In this document: piece after piece, positions 1 through 7,390 of the stretch
Position numbering within the stretch: the stretch's first letter is position 1
Layout of the letters: every line of letters begins with the position of its first letter
From: an uncultured Cellulomonadaceae bacterium
GTDB lineage: Bacteria > Actinomycetota > Actinomycetes > Actinomycetales > Cellulomonadaceae
Direction of reading: 5' to 3'
Assembly: GCA_947495165.1 (NCBI GenBank)
Contig: CANLXM010000001.1
Location: forward strand, 1,116,001 to 1,180,000
DNA length: 64,000 nt
Made by a program: the position numbers and the translations under genes
Notes under the pieces: generated by a model
What the model was told of the DNA's origin: nothing
The model's input: only the letters and a program-made list of their open reading frames with translations
Database searches by the model: none

Positions 1-135
1 CCCTACCAGATGGTCAAGGACCTGCGCACCGAGCACGAGGTCGGCAACACCGGTGCGGTGTTCGACGGCGAGATCGACGACTTCATCGAGGCCGGTATCC
101 GCTGGCGCCGCTCGAAGGACCGCGACGAGGCCTGA
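1..135 (+). CDS. prfB: Peptide chain release factor 2, C-terminal end (partial)
   Basis: This is the last 44 codons of an open frame that enters from the left edge and stops at TGA 133-135. The residues [16 protein letters not shown] and the terminal [10 protein letters not shown] match the conserved C-terminus of class I release factor RF2, which reads UAA and UGA stops on the ribosome. The GGQ catalytic loop lies outside the window. prfB directly before ftsE and ftsX is the usual actinobacterial order, which supports the call. Nothing suggests truncation other than the window edge. Confidence 0.9.
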   Translation, partial: PYQMVKDLRTEHEVGNTGAVFDGEIDDFIEAGIRWRRSKDRDEA

Positions 136-299
136 GCGCACCCGCGCAGACGCGCACCGCGCCCGATTGCGTCCGATGTGAGTCCTCTCACCTCCCTGTC
201 AGGGACGGTGCGGCGGCGTGTCCGGCGAGGATCTGCCGGAGGGCGAGCCTAGGCTCGAACAGGCCATCCCCGGCCCGTCCCCGACCGAACTGGCTAGCT

Positions 300-989
300 G
301 TGATCCGACTTGAGAACGTGACCAAGGTGTACGCGCGTGGCGCGCGTCCCGCCGTCGACGCCGTCTCCATGGAGATCGAACGTGGGGAGTTCGTCTTCCT
401 GGTCGGCGCGAGCGGCTCGGGCAAGTCCACGCTGCTGCGCCTCATGCTGCGCGAGGAGCGCCCGACGTCGGGCAAGATCCTCGTCGCCGGCAAAGACCTG
501 TCGACCCTGTCGAACTGGAAGGTCCCCGCGCTGCGCCGCCAGATCGGCGCGGTGTTCCAGGACTTCCGCCTGCTGCCGAACAAGACCGTCTTCGAGAACG
601 TCGCGTTCGCGCTCCAGGTGATCGGCAAACCCCGCCACCACATCGCGACAGTCGTTCCCGACACCCTCGAGATGGTCGGCCTGGGCGGCAAGGAGAAGCG
701 CCGCCCCCATGAGCTGTCGGGAGGCGAGCAGCAGCGCGTGGCGATCGCGCGCGCGTTCGTCAACCGCCCGCCCATCCTGCTGTGCGACGAGCCCACGGGA
801 AACCTTGACCCCACCACGTCGCTGGGCATCATGCGCCTGCTCGACCGCATCAACCGCACCGGCACCACCGTGGTGATGGCGACGCACGACGACGAGATCG
901 TGGACCAGATGCGCAAGCGCGTCCTGGAACTCGCCACCGGCGAGCTCATCCGGGACCAGCACCGCGGCGTCTACGGCTCCACCCGCTAG
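300..989 (+). CDS. ftsE: Cell division ATP-binding protein FtsE
   Basis: This 229-residue cytoplasmic ABC ATPase pairs with FtsX to drive peptidoglycan hydrolase activity at the division septum. The Walker A motif GASGSGKST is at about residues 36-44, the signature LSGGEQ at 139-144 and Walker B ILLCDEP at 159-165, so the ATPase looks intact. The start is GTG at 300; no in-frame ATG precedes the conserved [10 protein letters not shown] beginning. ftsX begins 9 bases after the stop, so the two are almost certainly one transcript. About 165 non-coding bases separate it from prfB and probably hold the promoter. Confidence 0.96.
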   Translation: MIRLENVTKVYARGARPAVDAVSMEIERGEFVFLVGASGSGKSTLLRLMLREERPTSGKILVAGKDLSTLSNWKVPALRRQIGAVFQDFRLLPNKTVFENVAFALQVIGKPRHHIATVVPDTLEMVGLGGKEKRRPHELSGGEQQRVAIARAFVNRPPILLCDEPTGNLDPTTSLGIMRLLDRINRTGTTVVMATHDDEIVDQMRKRVLELATGELIRDQHRGVYGSTR

Positions 990-998
990 GAGATATCG

Positions 999-1913
999 GT
1001 GCGCGCTCAGTTCATTCTTTCCGAGATCGGGATCGGCCTGCGCCGAAACCTCTCGATGACCGTCTCGGTCATCCTCGTCACGTTCATCTCCCTGACCTTC
1101 GTCGGCGCCGCCGGGCTGCTCCAGCTGCAGGTCTCGAAGCTCAAGGACGACTGGTACGGCAAGGTCGAGGTCTCCGCGTTCCTGTGCCCCACGGGCTCCG
1201 CCAAGGCGCAGTGCGCCGCGGGCGAGGCGTCCGAGGAGCAGATCGCCGACATCGAGGCCCTGCTCGACTCCCCGGAGCTCGCTCCGCAGATCGAGCAGGT
1301 GTACTTCGAGACCAAGGCCGAGGCCTACGCGTCCTTCCAGGAGTACTTCGCGGGCATGGAGTGGGCGGAGATGATCCGCGAGGAGGACCTCCAGGCGTCG
1401 TTCCGCATCAAGCTCGTCGACGCCGAGAACTACCAGGTGGTCTCCGACGTCCTGTCCGGGCGACCCGGGATCGAGTCCGTCGAGGACCAGCGCAAGATCT
1501 TCGACACCCTGTTCCTGGTCCTCAACCGCGCGTCGGTGATGACCGTGGGTCTCGCGGCGCTGATGCTGCTCGCGGCCGTGCTCCTCATCACGACGACCAT
1601 CCGGCTCTCGGCGCTCAGCCGGCGCCGGGAGACCGGGATCATGCGCCTGGTGGGCGCGTCGAACCTCTTCATCCAGCTGCCGTTCATGCTCGAGGGCGCG
1701 ATCGCGGCCACGATCGGCGCGCTCGCTTCGGTCGCCGGCCTGTGGCTGGGGGTCCGGTACCTGATCACCGACTGGTTGGCGCAGGAGGTGGTGTGGGTGC
1801 CGCTCGTGCAGGAGTCCGATGTCCTGGCCCTCGCGCCCCTGCTGCTTGGCGTCGCAGTCCTGCTCGCCGCGATCTCCTCCCTGGTGACACTCAACCGCTA
1901 CATGAAGGTGTGA
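999..1913 (+). CDS. ftsX: Cell division permease-like protein FtsX
   Basis: This 304-residue membrane partner of FtsE has the family topology: a membrane segment near residues 20-43, a large extracellular loop to about 168, then segments near 169-193, 225-252 and 276-298. The loop, which in this family touches the peptidoglycan hydrolase, carries a Cys63/Cys72 pair that could form a disulfide; this is an inference. The start is GTG at 999 with an AGGAG ribosome site at 988-992 that overlaps the ftsE stop. The next gene starts 2 bases after the stop, which suggests a three-gene division operon. Confidence 0.95.
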   Translation: MRAQFILSEIGIGLRRNLSMTVSVILVTFISLTFVGAAGLLQLQVSKLKDDWYGKVEVSAFLCPTGSAKAQCAAGEASEEQIADIEALLDSPELAPQIEQVYFETKAEAYASFQEYFAGMEWAEMIREEDLQASFRIKLVDAENYQVVSDVLSGRPGIESVEDQRKIFDTLFLVLNRASVMTVGLAALMLLAAVLLITTTIRLSALSRRRETGIMRLVGASNLFIQLPFMLEGAIAATIGALASVAGLWLGVRYLITDWLAQEVVWVPLVQESDVLALAPLLLGVAVLLAAISSLVTLNRYMKV

Positions 1914-1915
1914 CG

Positions 1916-3289
1916 ATGCGCTTTCGCCGGTCCATCACAGGCCTCGTCATGGCAGCCGTGCTCGCCGTGACGTTCCCCGCGCCCGCCGGCGCGGACACCC
2001 TGGACGACCTGCGGGAGAAGCGCGCCGCCGCGCAGCGTGAGCGCGACGCTGCGAAGGACTCCATCGCGGCGCTCGAGGAGGAGCTCGAGGACACCGACGC
2101 CGCGATGGCCGCCGCGTACGTGCGGCTGCAGGAGATCGAGGCCCAGCTCCCCGTCGCACAGGCCGCGCTCGACGAGGCGCAGGCGTCGCTCATCGCGGCC
2201 CAGCGCGAGGCCGACGCCCTGGCCGAACGCCTCGCCGACACCGAGGCCGAGGGCGCGGCGCTCGAGGTGAAGATCGCCGAGTCCGCTGAGGAGGCCGCGG
2301 CCACGCGGTCGAACATCGCCGAGCTGGCCCGCCGCGCGTACCGCGGCGAGGGGTCACCGGACGGCATGGGCATGGTCGTCGGTGCCGAGAGCGCCCAGGA
2401 GTTCGTCGACAAGTACTCGCTGTCGCAGGCCGCGATGCGCGCCCAGACGTCGTCGCTCACCGACCTGCAGCAGGCCGAGGCCACCTCCCGCAACACCGAG
2501 GTCCGCCTCGAAGCGGTGCGCGACGCCGTCGCGAACCTGAAGGCCGAGGCCGACGCCGCCGTCGTCGCCGCCGAGGAAGCTCGTGTCAAGGCCGAGGCCG
2601 AGCGCCAGGCGGTCGAACAGCTCCTCGCCGAGCAGCAGCAGCAGCTCGCTGTCGTCGAGAGCCGCAAGGCCGCGCAGGAGCAGGCCAAGGCCGAGAAGGA
2701 GGCCGCCGCCGATGCCCTCAGCGCGGACATCCAGGAGCTGATCGGCCTGACGGAGGCGGAGAAGGCGCGGCTCAAGGCGGTCGAGCGCGAGAAGCGCTTG
2801 GCGGCGGAGAAGGCCGCACGGGAGCGCGCGGCGTCGCGCAACTCCCAGCGCGACGAGGCGGCTGCGCCGGAGCCCGCGCCGCCGGCGAGCAGCTCCTACC
2901 TGGCCTACCCGACGAAGAACGTCCACATCACCTCGAAGTACGGCTACCGCCTGCACCCCGTCCTCGGCTACATGCGCCTGCACGCCGGGACCGACTTCCG
3001 TGCTTACTGCGGCACCCCGATCTACGCGTCGGCCTCCGGCAAGGTGCAGTGGACCATGTACCGGGCTGGCTACGGCAACCAGGTCCTGATCAACCATGGG
3101 TCCGTCAGCGGATCCAACCTCATGACGAGCTACAACCACCTGAGCCGCTTCGGTGTGAACCCAGGCCAGTCCGTGAAGAAGGGGCAGCTGGTCGGCTACT
3201 CCGGGAACACCGGCATCGGCACGGCGTGCCACCTGCACTTCGAGGTGTACGTCAATGGGGCCACCGTGAACCCGATGTCGATGCTCTGA
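1916..3289 (+). CDS. Secreted coiled-coil M23 peptidase, FtsEX partner
   Basis: This 457-residue protein has a signal peptide (about residues 1-25, ending in APAGA), a long Ala/Glu-rich coiled coil (about 28-315), and a C-terminal LytM/M23 domain. The zinc ligands are all present: His356 and Asp360 in RLHAGTDF, and His439/His441 in HLHF. It therefore looks like an active peptidoglycan endopeptidase rather than a degenerate EnvC-type activator. ATG 1916 lies 2 bases after the ftsX stop. The architecture and position make it the likely extracellular hydrolase controlled by FtsEX. That functional link is inferred from gene order and the EnvC/RipC precedent. Confidence 0.92.
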   Translation: MRFRRSITGLVMAAVLAVTFPAPAGADTLDDLREKRAAAQRERDAAKDSIAALEEELEDTDAAMAAAYVRLQEIEAQLPVAQAALDEAQASLIAAQREADALAERLADTEAEGAALEVKIAESAEEAAATRSNIAELARRAYRGEGSPDGMGMVVGAESAQEFVDKYSLSQAAMRAQTSSLTDLQQAEATSRNTEVRLEAVRDAVANLKAEADAAVVAAEEARVKAEAERQAVEQLLAEQQQQLAVVESRKAAQEQAKAEKEAAADALSADIQELIGLTEAEKARLKAVEREKRLAAEKAARERAASRNSQRDEAAAPEPAPPASSSYLAYPTKNVHITSKYGYRLHPVLGYMRLHAGTDFRAYCGTPIYASASGKVQWTMYRAGYGNQVLINHGSVSGSNLMTSYNHLSRFGVNPGQSVKKGQLVGYSGNTGIGTACHLHFEVYVNGATVNPMSML

Positions 3290-3303
3290 GGCGCGAGACG
3301 GTC

Positions 3304-4110
3304 GTGTCGGGGGAAGCGCGGAGGGATGATCGGCTCGAGCGCGACGACGACGGTTTCCTCTGGGTGCGCCGGATCGTCCCGCCGATGGACCTTCTCAGGG
3401 AGGCGGCGGCGCAGGGCGGCCGGTTCGGGATCATCGACCCGCCCGACGGGGACCTGACCTTTCTCGAGGAGATTGCTGACGCCGTCACTGAGGTTCTGAC
3501 GAACGGCTACGTGTCGAGGCGTTCCAACGACTTCCTGACGCAGCTCCCGGCACTGCAGCACCTCTCGACTGACGGTGAGGTGTCGCCGGGCATCAAAGTG
3601 GCCTCGCCGGTGCTGGTCTCGTTCGGGACGGCAACGCCCGACCTCTGGGCGGAGGTGATGCGACCTGTGGCATCCCTGCGCGAGATCTGCCTCGGGGGCG
3701 GTCGCTGGGACTGGACGCGTGGCGGCAGCTATCGGCTTCGCACTCTGTTGCTGCGCGAGCACCGTGGCGGGGACGTCATCACGCTCGACGACAGTACGCG
3801 CGGGCTGACCTCGCTCGAGATCATCGGCGGGACCCACATGGACCTGACCGCGCTCGGGGCCGTCGAGCCTCTTGCCCGGCTCGAACTCCAAAGGATCCGC
3901 CGAGTCTCGGGCATGGCGGCGCTCCGCCCCGGAAGGCGCGATGAGCTGTGGCTCGAAGCGATCGGCACCGTGGACGAACCGCGAGCCCTGCTGACCGAAC
4001 ACCCGCGCGACGTGTACATACGTCCGCGCAGTCCTTTCGTCGAGGCCACCCGTGAGCAGCCGGTCGCGATAGAACGCGGGTGGACGATCGGTCCCTCGAA
4101 GGTCGGCTGA
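3304..4110 (+). CDS. Hypothetical protein with leucine-rich-repeat-like region
   Basis: This 268-residue protein is not recognised. The GTG at 3304 is the first start after the peptidase stop; an in-frame ATG at 3385 is an alternative. It has no signal peptide or membrane segment. From about residue 110 to 230 there are irregular leucine-spaced stretches such as LREICLGGG, LTSLEIIGG and LARLELQRI that resemble leucine-rich repeats of short toxin- or immunity-type proteins. It opens a group of small unexplained genes (3.3-5.9 kb). Function is unknown, and the repeat reading is an inference. Confidence 0.6.
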   Translation: MSGEARRDDRLERDDDGFLWVRRIVPPMDLLREAAAQGGRFGIIDPPDGDLTFLEEIADAVTEVLTNGYVSRRSNDFLTQLPALQHLSTDGEVSPGIKVASPVLVSFGTATPDLWAEVMRPVASLREICLGGGRWDWTRGGSYRLRTLLLREHRGGDVITLDDSTRGLTSLEIIGGTHMDLTALGAVEPLARLELQRIRRVSGMAALRPGRRDELWLEAIGTVDEPRALLTEHPRDVYIRPRSPFVEATREQPVAIERGWTIGPSKVG

Positions 4111-4168
4111 CCATCCCTGCCCTTCGCGGAGGTGCGGAGCGACGAGCGCGTCCCGCTAGTCTCCGACG

Positions 4169-4387
4169 ATGAACGAGATGCAGATCCTGCCGTGTGTGCT
4201 GGGTGCGGGTGCGTTGGTGCTGAACGTCCGCACGTTCGCTCGGGACGTTCGGATCAACAAGCGGGACGGCCGGGGCGAGAGCACACCGGCGCTGTGGGTC
4301 TCGCCGCTTCCGGAGTCGCGGCTGACGAGTCGAGCATCGTTGTTCGTCGCGCTGATCGCCTTCGGCATCGTGGGTCTGTCACTCTAG
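4169..4387 (+). CDS. Small predicted membrane protein (72 aa)
   Basis: The ATG at 4169 begins a 72-residue protein with a hydrophobic segment at about residues 3-21 and another at 54-72, joined by a basic, polar loop (RDVRINKRDGRGE). This suggests two membrane passes with the loop in the cytoplasm. I do not recognise the family. It lies 58 bases after the preceding gene on the same strand, so it may share its transcript. No strong ribosome site is visible. Confidence 0.5.
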   Translation: MNEMQILPCVLGAGALVLNVRTFARDVRINKRDGRGESTPALWVSPLPESRLTSRASLFVALIAFGIVGLSL

Positions 4388-4435
4388 GGTCGGGTGCGTC
4401 GTGAGACGGCGCGGGCGTGGAGGGAGGGCCGCACG

Positions 4436-4838
4436 TGAGCCAGGCGCGTGAGGTGTTCGCCGAGTACTGGCGGCGCGCGCCGCCGGCACCGGGATCTCCA
4501 ACTATCGGGACGACGAGCGTCTGATCCAGGCGCTCGACCGCGTCCACGACGTGTTCGACGAGCGACAGGACGACGAGTTCCGGCTCTTCAGGGAGGTGTA
4601 CGAGGTCGCCCCGGACGATGGGGCCCGGCACTGGCGCCTGTTCAGTTTGACCGACGTCGTGGAGTGGTGGAACGACCGGGAGTTCGAGACCTGGGTGATG
4701 GAGCGCGCGGCGGGGGATGACAAGCTGACGTATTGGCTGCAGTACTCGTCGTCGCTCCACAAGTGGCCATTTCCGCTCCACAAGTGGCCATTTCTCTGGG
4801 GCAAGCGGCAACTGCCCGGTGATCGGTTGAAACGCTGA
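4436..4838 (+). pseudogene. Frameshifted remnant gene with insertion-sequence-like 3' end
   Basis: A frame starting at GTG 4436 reads VSQAREVFAEYWRRAP and soon stops at 4522-4524. The neighbouring frame carries the sensible continuation, GISNYRDDERLIQALDRVH, through to 4838. The break falls in the alternating GC run near 4470-4482, so a 1-base gain or 2-base loss there has split one gene. Past about 4750 the reading is SLHKWPFPLHKWPF, which comes from a tandem 21-bp DNA repeat and is unlikely to be original protein. I read this as a small decayed gene whose end was replaced by insertion-sequence terminal DNA. A sequencing error at the GC run is the other explanation for the frameshift. Confidence 0.5.
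4753..4794. repeat. Two tandem 21-bp direct repeats, possible insertion-sequence end
   Basis: The unit runs 4753-4773 and repeats without change at 4774-4794; its core is CCACAAGTGG, itself an imperfect palindrome. About 30 bases further on (4818-4840) is GGTGATCGGTTGAAA and then CTGACC. Multiple short terminal repeats are typical of IS21-family ends, and the sequence style fits what I recall of actinobacterial IS21 ends, but no istA or istB reading frame is nearby. It would be a solo end or remnant. Confidence 0.45.
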
Positions 4839-4872
4839 CCTCATGGGCGGCCAACGGGGAGATGGAGCAACG

Positions 4873-5133
4873 GTGACGCTCGCGGCTGGGCAACGCGTGC
4901 ACGAGTGCCGGACGGCGCGGGTGTATGCAGCGGCGTTCGCCGTCATGGGCGCCATCAGTGGCACGGTCGCGCTCGTCGATCTGCAGCGGGGTCGCGTGTT
5001 GTCTGCCGGCGCCGGCTGGGCAGCGGTCCTCGGCGTGGCCGCGCTGCTTGCGGTGGGATTCCTTGAGCTGGAGGGCTCGGTCGCGTCAGAGCTCCGGCGC
5101 GATGTGTTCCGCTTGAGAGCGAGGGCGGAATGA
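4873..5133 (+). CDS. Small two-pass membrane protein
   Basis: From GTG 4873 this is 86 residues; an in-frame ATG at 4843 would add ten. I prefer 4873 because GGGGAGATGGAG lies just upstream. Two hydrophobic stretches (AAAFAVMGAISGTVALV and GWAAVLGVAALLAVGFL) suggest two membrane passes with a charged C-terminus. Its TGA overlaps the ATG of the next gene (ATGA at 5130-5133), so the two are translationally coupled and probably work together. No family is recognised. Confidence 0.6.
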   Translation: MTLAAGQRVHECRTARVYAAAFAVMGAISGTVALVDLQRGRVLSAGAGWAAVLGVAALLAVGFLELEGSVASELRRDVFRLRARAE

Positions 5134-5930
5134 TCGCGGTCGAGCTCGCATCCCTGACGAGGATTGCCGGCGGCGCGCGTCTTAGCCGCGGGCTCTGCAC
5201 GCTGTTCATGGCGGGCTGCGCCGCCGGGGTCGCGCTCAGTGAGGACGTGGCGATCAGCGTGGTTCCGGCTGCCCTGGCGCTCCCGCTCTGGCTCCGCTCG
5301 TTCCGGCTGGGAGTCTGGGCGGGACCCTCGGGGCTCCTGGTGAAGTCGTGGTTCCGCAACCACTGGGTCGGTGCGGAGGCTATCCGCACCGTTCGACACG
5401 GCAACTACGACGGCGCCTTCTCTGTGGGTGGGCCGACGGCGTTCCTGCCTGTGCTCGCAATCGAGAGGTGGGCCGACTCCAACGTCGAGTACGTCGACTT
5501 TCCAGTGACTGTCGGGCTCCCGAGCGCCGTAGCGCGGCGGGTTGCTGCGATCGATGACCTGATGCGCGTCGACCCCACGGGGCCCGTCATCGTTGACGAC
5601 GGCGGGGACATCACGGTCTTCGTCTCCGCTGGCGCAGCATGTCGAGAGATGGAGCCGGTCGATGTCGAGGTCGGCGTCTACGAGGTGTTCGACTCCCGCG
5701 GGCTCGCGTTGGTGGCTGAGGTCCACCACGGAAGGGTTCGTCTGACGCTCCAGCAAACCGGAGAGTCTCGCCCGGAGGAGGTCCTGGAGCGGCTCCGGCG
5801 GTTCATCGACGCCGTCGGGACAGAGCGCTTCGGCACCTCCGATGCCGGTTCCGCGAGCCTCGAGGAAGTCATCAGCCTGCTCTTGCAGTTCCAGCGGCAG
5901 AGGTCCGGTCCGGCGGCGACGGAGCGATGA
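5130..5930 (+). CDS. Membrane-anchored protein, PH-domain-like, unknown function
   Basis: This 266-residue protein has two hydrophobic segments near residues 22-55, followed by GVWAGPSGLLVKSWFRNHWV, a pattern I associate with bacterial PH-domain membrane proteins, where a short membrane hairpin precedes a small beta-rich domain. The C-terminal half is soluble and has no motif I know. It overlaps the preceding small membrane protein by 4 bases, so the pair is likely one functional unit. The gene ends 76 bases before the convergent zinc-ribbon gene. The PH-like assignment is tentative. Confidence 0.6.
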   Translation: MIAVELASLTRIAGGARLSRGLCTLFMAGCAAGVALSEDVAISVVPAALALPLWLRSFRLGVWAGPSGLLVKSWFRNHWVGAEAIRTVRHGNYDGAFSVGGPTAFLPVLAIERWADSNVEYVDFPVTVGLPSAVARRVAAIDDLMRVDPTGPVIVDDGGDITVFVSAGAACREMEPVDVEVGVYEVFDSRGLALVAEVHHGRVRLTLQQTGESRPEEVLERLRRFIDAVGTERFGTSDAGSASLEEVISLLLQFQRQRSGPAATER

Positions 5931-6006
5931 TCATCGCCGGTGCGCGGACAGAGCTGCGCTTCGTCGACATCCGGGAGCCCCTGGTGGACCTCGGTAGCGG
6001 TGCAGG

Positions 6007-6651
6007 TCAGGCCGTAGCGCTCGTCCCGCACTCGGCGCAGAAGTTCGCGGTGCTCGGGTTCTCGTGGCCACAGCCCGAGCATGCGCGCACCAGGGCGAGA
6101 GCCGATCCGCACTCGCCGCAGAACTTGCCGCCCTCGGCGCGGGCGCCGCACGACGGACAGAGGACGACGGCCTGCCGCTCCAGGCTGAGGTTCCCGACCA
6201 TGTCGGTGTCCGCGAGCCGTTCTCGGAGCTGACGCTCGCGCGCGTCCGCCTGCAGCTGGGCGAGCTGCTCCGCGACGATCGGCGAGCACCGGGCGCACTG
6301 GCCGACCTCGCCGTTCCAGCAGATGTCCCCGCACACCCAGTCGCCGCAACCGCGGCACTGCTCGAACCGGTGCGCGACCTCCGCGACGGCCTGACCGAGT
6401 GCCTTGTCCTTCGCGGCCGAGTTGGTGCCTCGGTCCATGGCCCACGAGCTCGCCATGTTCGTGATGTGCCCGGCGCGGCCCCCGAGCACACCGCCGACGG
6501 TCCTCAGGAGCCCCTTGCCACGCTCGAGCATGTCCGGCTGGAACGCTGAGCGATACCCGTTGCCGCAGCGCTCGCAGCGGAACTCGAACTGGAAACCGTC
6601 CCGGTTCGACAGGTCACGGACGTTGTCGGTGAAGGCGATGGGGGTGGTCAT
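6007..6651 (-). CDS. Multi-zinc-ribbon protein
   Basis: This 214-residue protein carries repeated CxxC pairs: Cys26/29, Cys99/102 with Cys107/111/119/122, Cys165/168 with 178/181, and Cys191/194 with 205/208. The last two are classic zinc ribbons (CPSCGARAEGGKFCGECG and a similar CSGCG...CAECG). The middle contains a short charged helix (AEQLAQLQADARERQLRERL). Such proteins usually bind nucleic acid or protein partners in the cytoplasm, but the specific job is not known. Start ATG is at 6651, divergent from smpB. Confidence 0.8.
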   Translation of the reverse strand: MTTPIAFTDNVRDLSNRDGFQFEFRCERCGNGYRSAFQPDMLERGKGLLRTVGGVLGGRAGHITNMASSWAMDRGTNSAAKDKALGQAVAEVAHRFEQCRGCGDWVCGDICWNGEVGQCARCSPIVAEQLAQLQADARERQLRERLADTDMVGNLSLERQAVVLCPSCGARAEGGKFCGECGSALALVRACSGCGHENPSTANFCAECGTSATA

Positions 6652-6854
6652 CGGTACGAACTCCCTGATGCTCGGCCGGGTGAGGTGTCGCGATGCTATC
6701 GAAATGGCGCGTTCGGCGGGAGTGTCTGCTCGACGCCATTGGAGCTCAGCGACGTCGGCACCCCGCTACGCCGTCGGGAAAACCCGGCGACGCCCGGTCC
6801 AGCCCGGACTATCCTTGCTGAGGCGCACCTGCGCCGCGGACTCAAGGAGGGGCG

Positions 6855-7382
6855 ATGGCCAAGGGCAAGCTCTACCAGATTCCGGACGGCACCAAGCGTT
6901 CCTCCGGACCGAGCGACCGCGTGCCAGTCAAGCAGCTCGTCGCGAGCAACAAGAAGGCGCGCCACGACTTCGTCGTCGAGGACGTCTACGAGGCCGGCCT
7001 CGTGCTGAGCGGCACCGAGGTGAAGGCGCTGCGCGCCGGCCGGGCCTCTCTGATCGACGGCTACATCGCGGTGGACCGCGGCGAGGCGTGGCTCGAGAAC
7101 GTGCACATCTCCGAGTACGCGCAGGGCACGTGGACCAACCACGCGCCGCGGCGCAAGCGGAAGCTGCTGCTGCACAAGAACGAGATCCTGCGACTGCAGA
7201 ACGACGTCCAGGCCAAGGGCCACACGATCGTCCCGCTGTCCCTGTACTTCCTCGACGGCCGTGCCAAGGTCGAGATCGCGCTCGCGCGCGGCAAGAAGGA
7301 GTACGACAAGCGCCAGACCCTGCGCGAGCGCCAGGACACCCTCGAGGCGCAGCGGGCCATGCGCGCCCGCGAGATGACCTGA
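6855..7382 (+). CDS. smpB: SsrA-binding protein SmpB
   Basis: The 175-residue product matches SmpB, which binds the tRNA-like domain of tmRNA and brings it to stalled ribosomes for trans-translation. Diagnostic stretches are [26 protein letters not shown] and a basic C-terminal tail ([13 protein letters not shown]) that reaches the mRNA channel. The N-terminus has about 25 extra residues before the OB-fold core, common in actinobacteria. The start ATG has a strong AAGGAGGGG ribosome site at 6843-6851. Its RNA partner ssrA lies 2.9 kb downstream on the same strand. Confidence 0.97.
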   Translation: MAKGKLYQIPDGTKRSSGPSDRVPVKQLVASNKKARHDFVVEDVYEAGLVLSGTEVKALRAGRASLIDGYIAVDRGEAWLENVHISEYAQGTWTNHAPRRKRKLLLHKNEILRLQNDVQAKGHTIVPLSLYFLDGRAKVEIALARGKKEYDKRQTLRERQDTLEAQRAMRAREMT

Positions 7383-7390
7383 CCGCGCCT

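Noticed and set aside
5927..6232. 101-residue plus-strand frame after the PH-like gene
   Set aside because: It is antisense to the zinc-ribbon gene, whose CxxC motifs are unmistakable; its ATGA overlap with the previous stop is chance.
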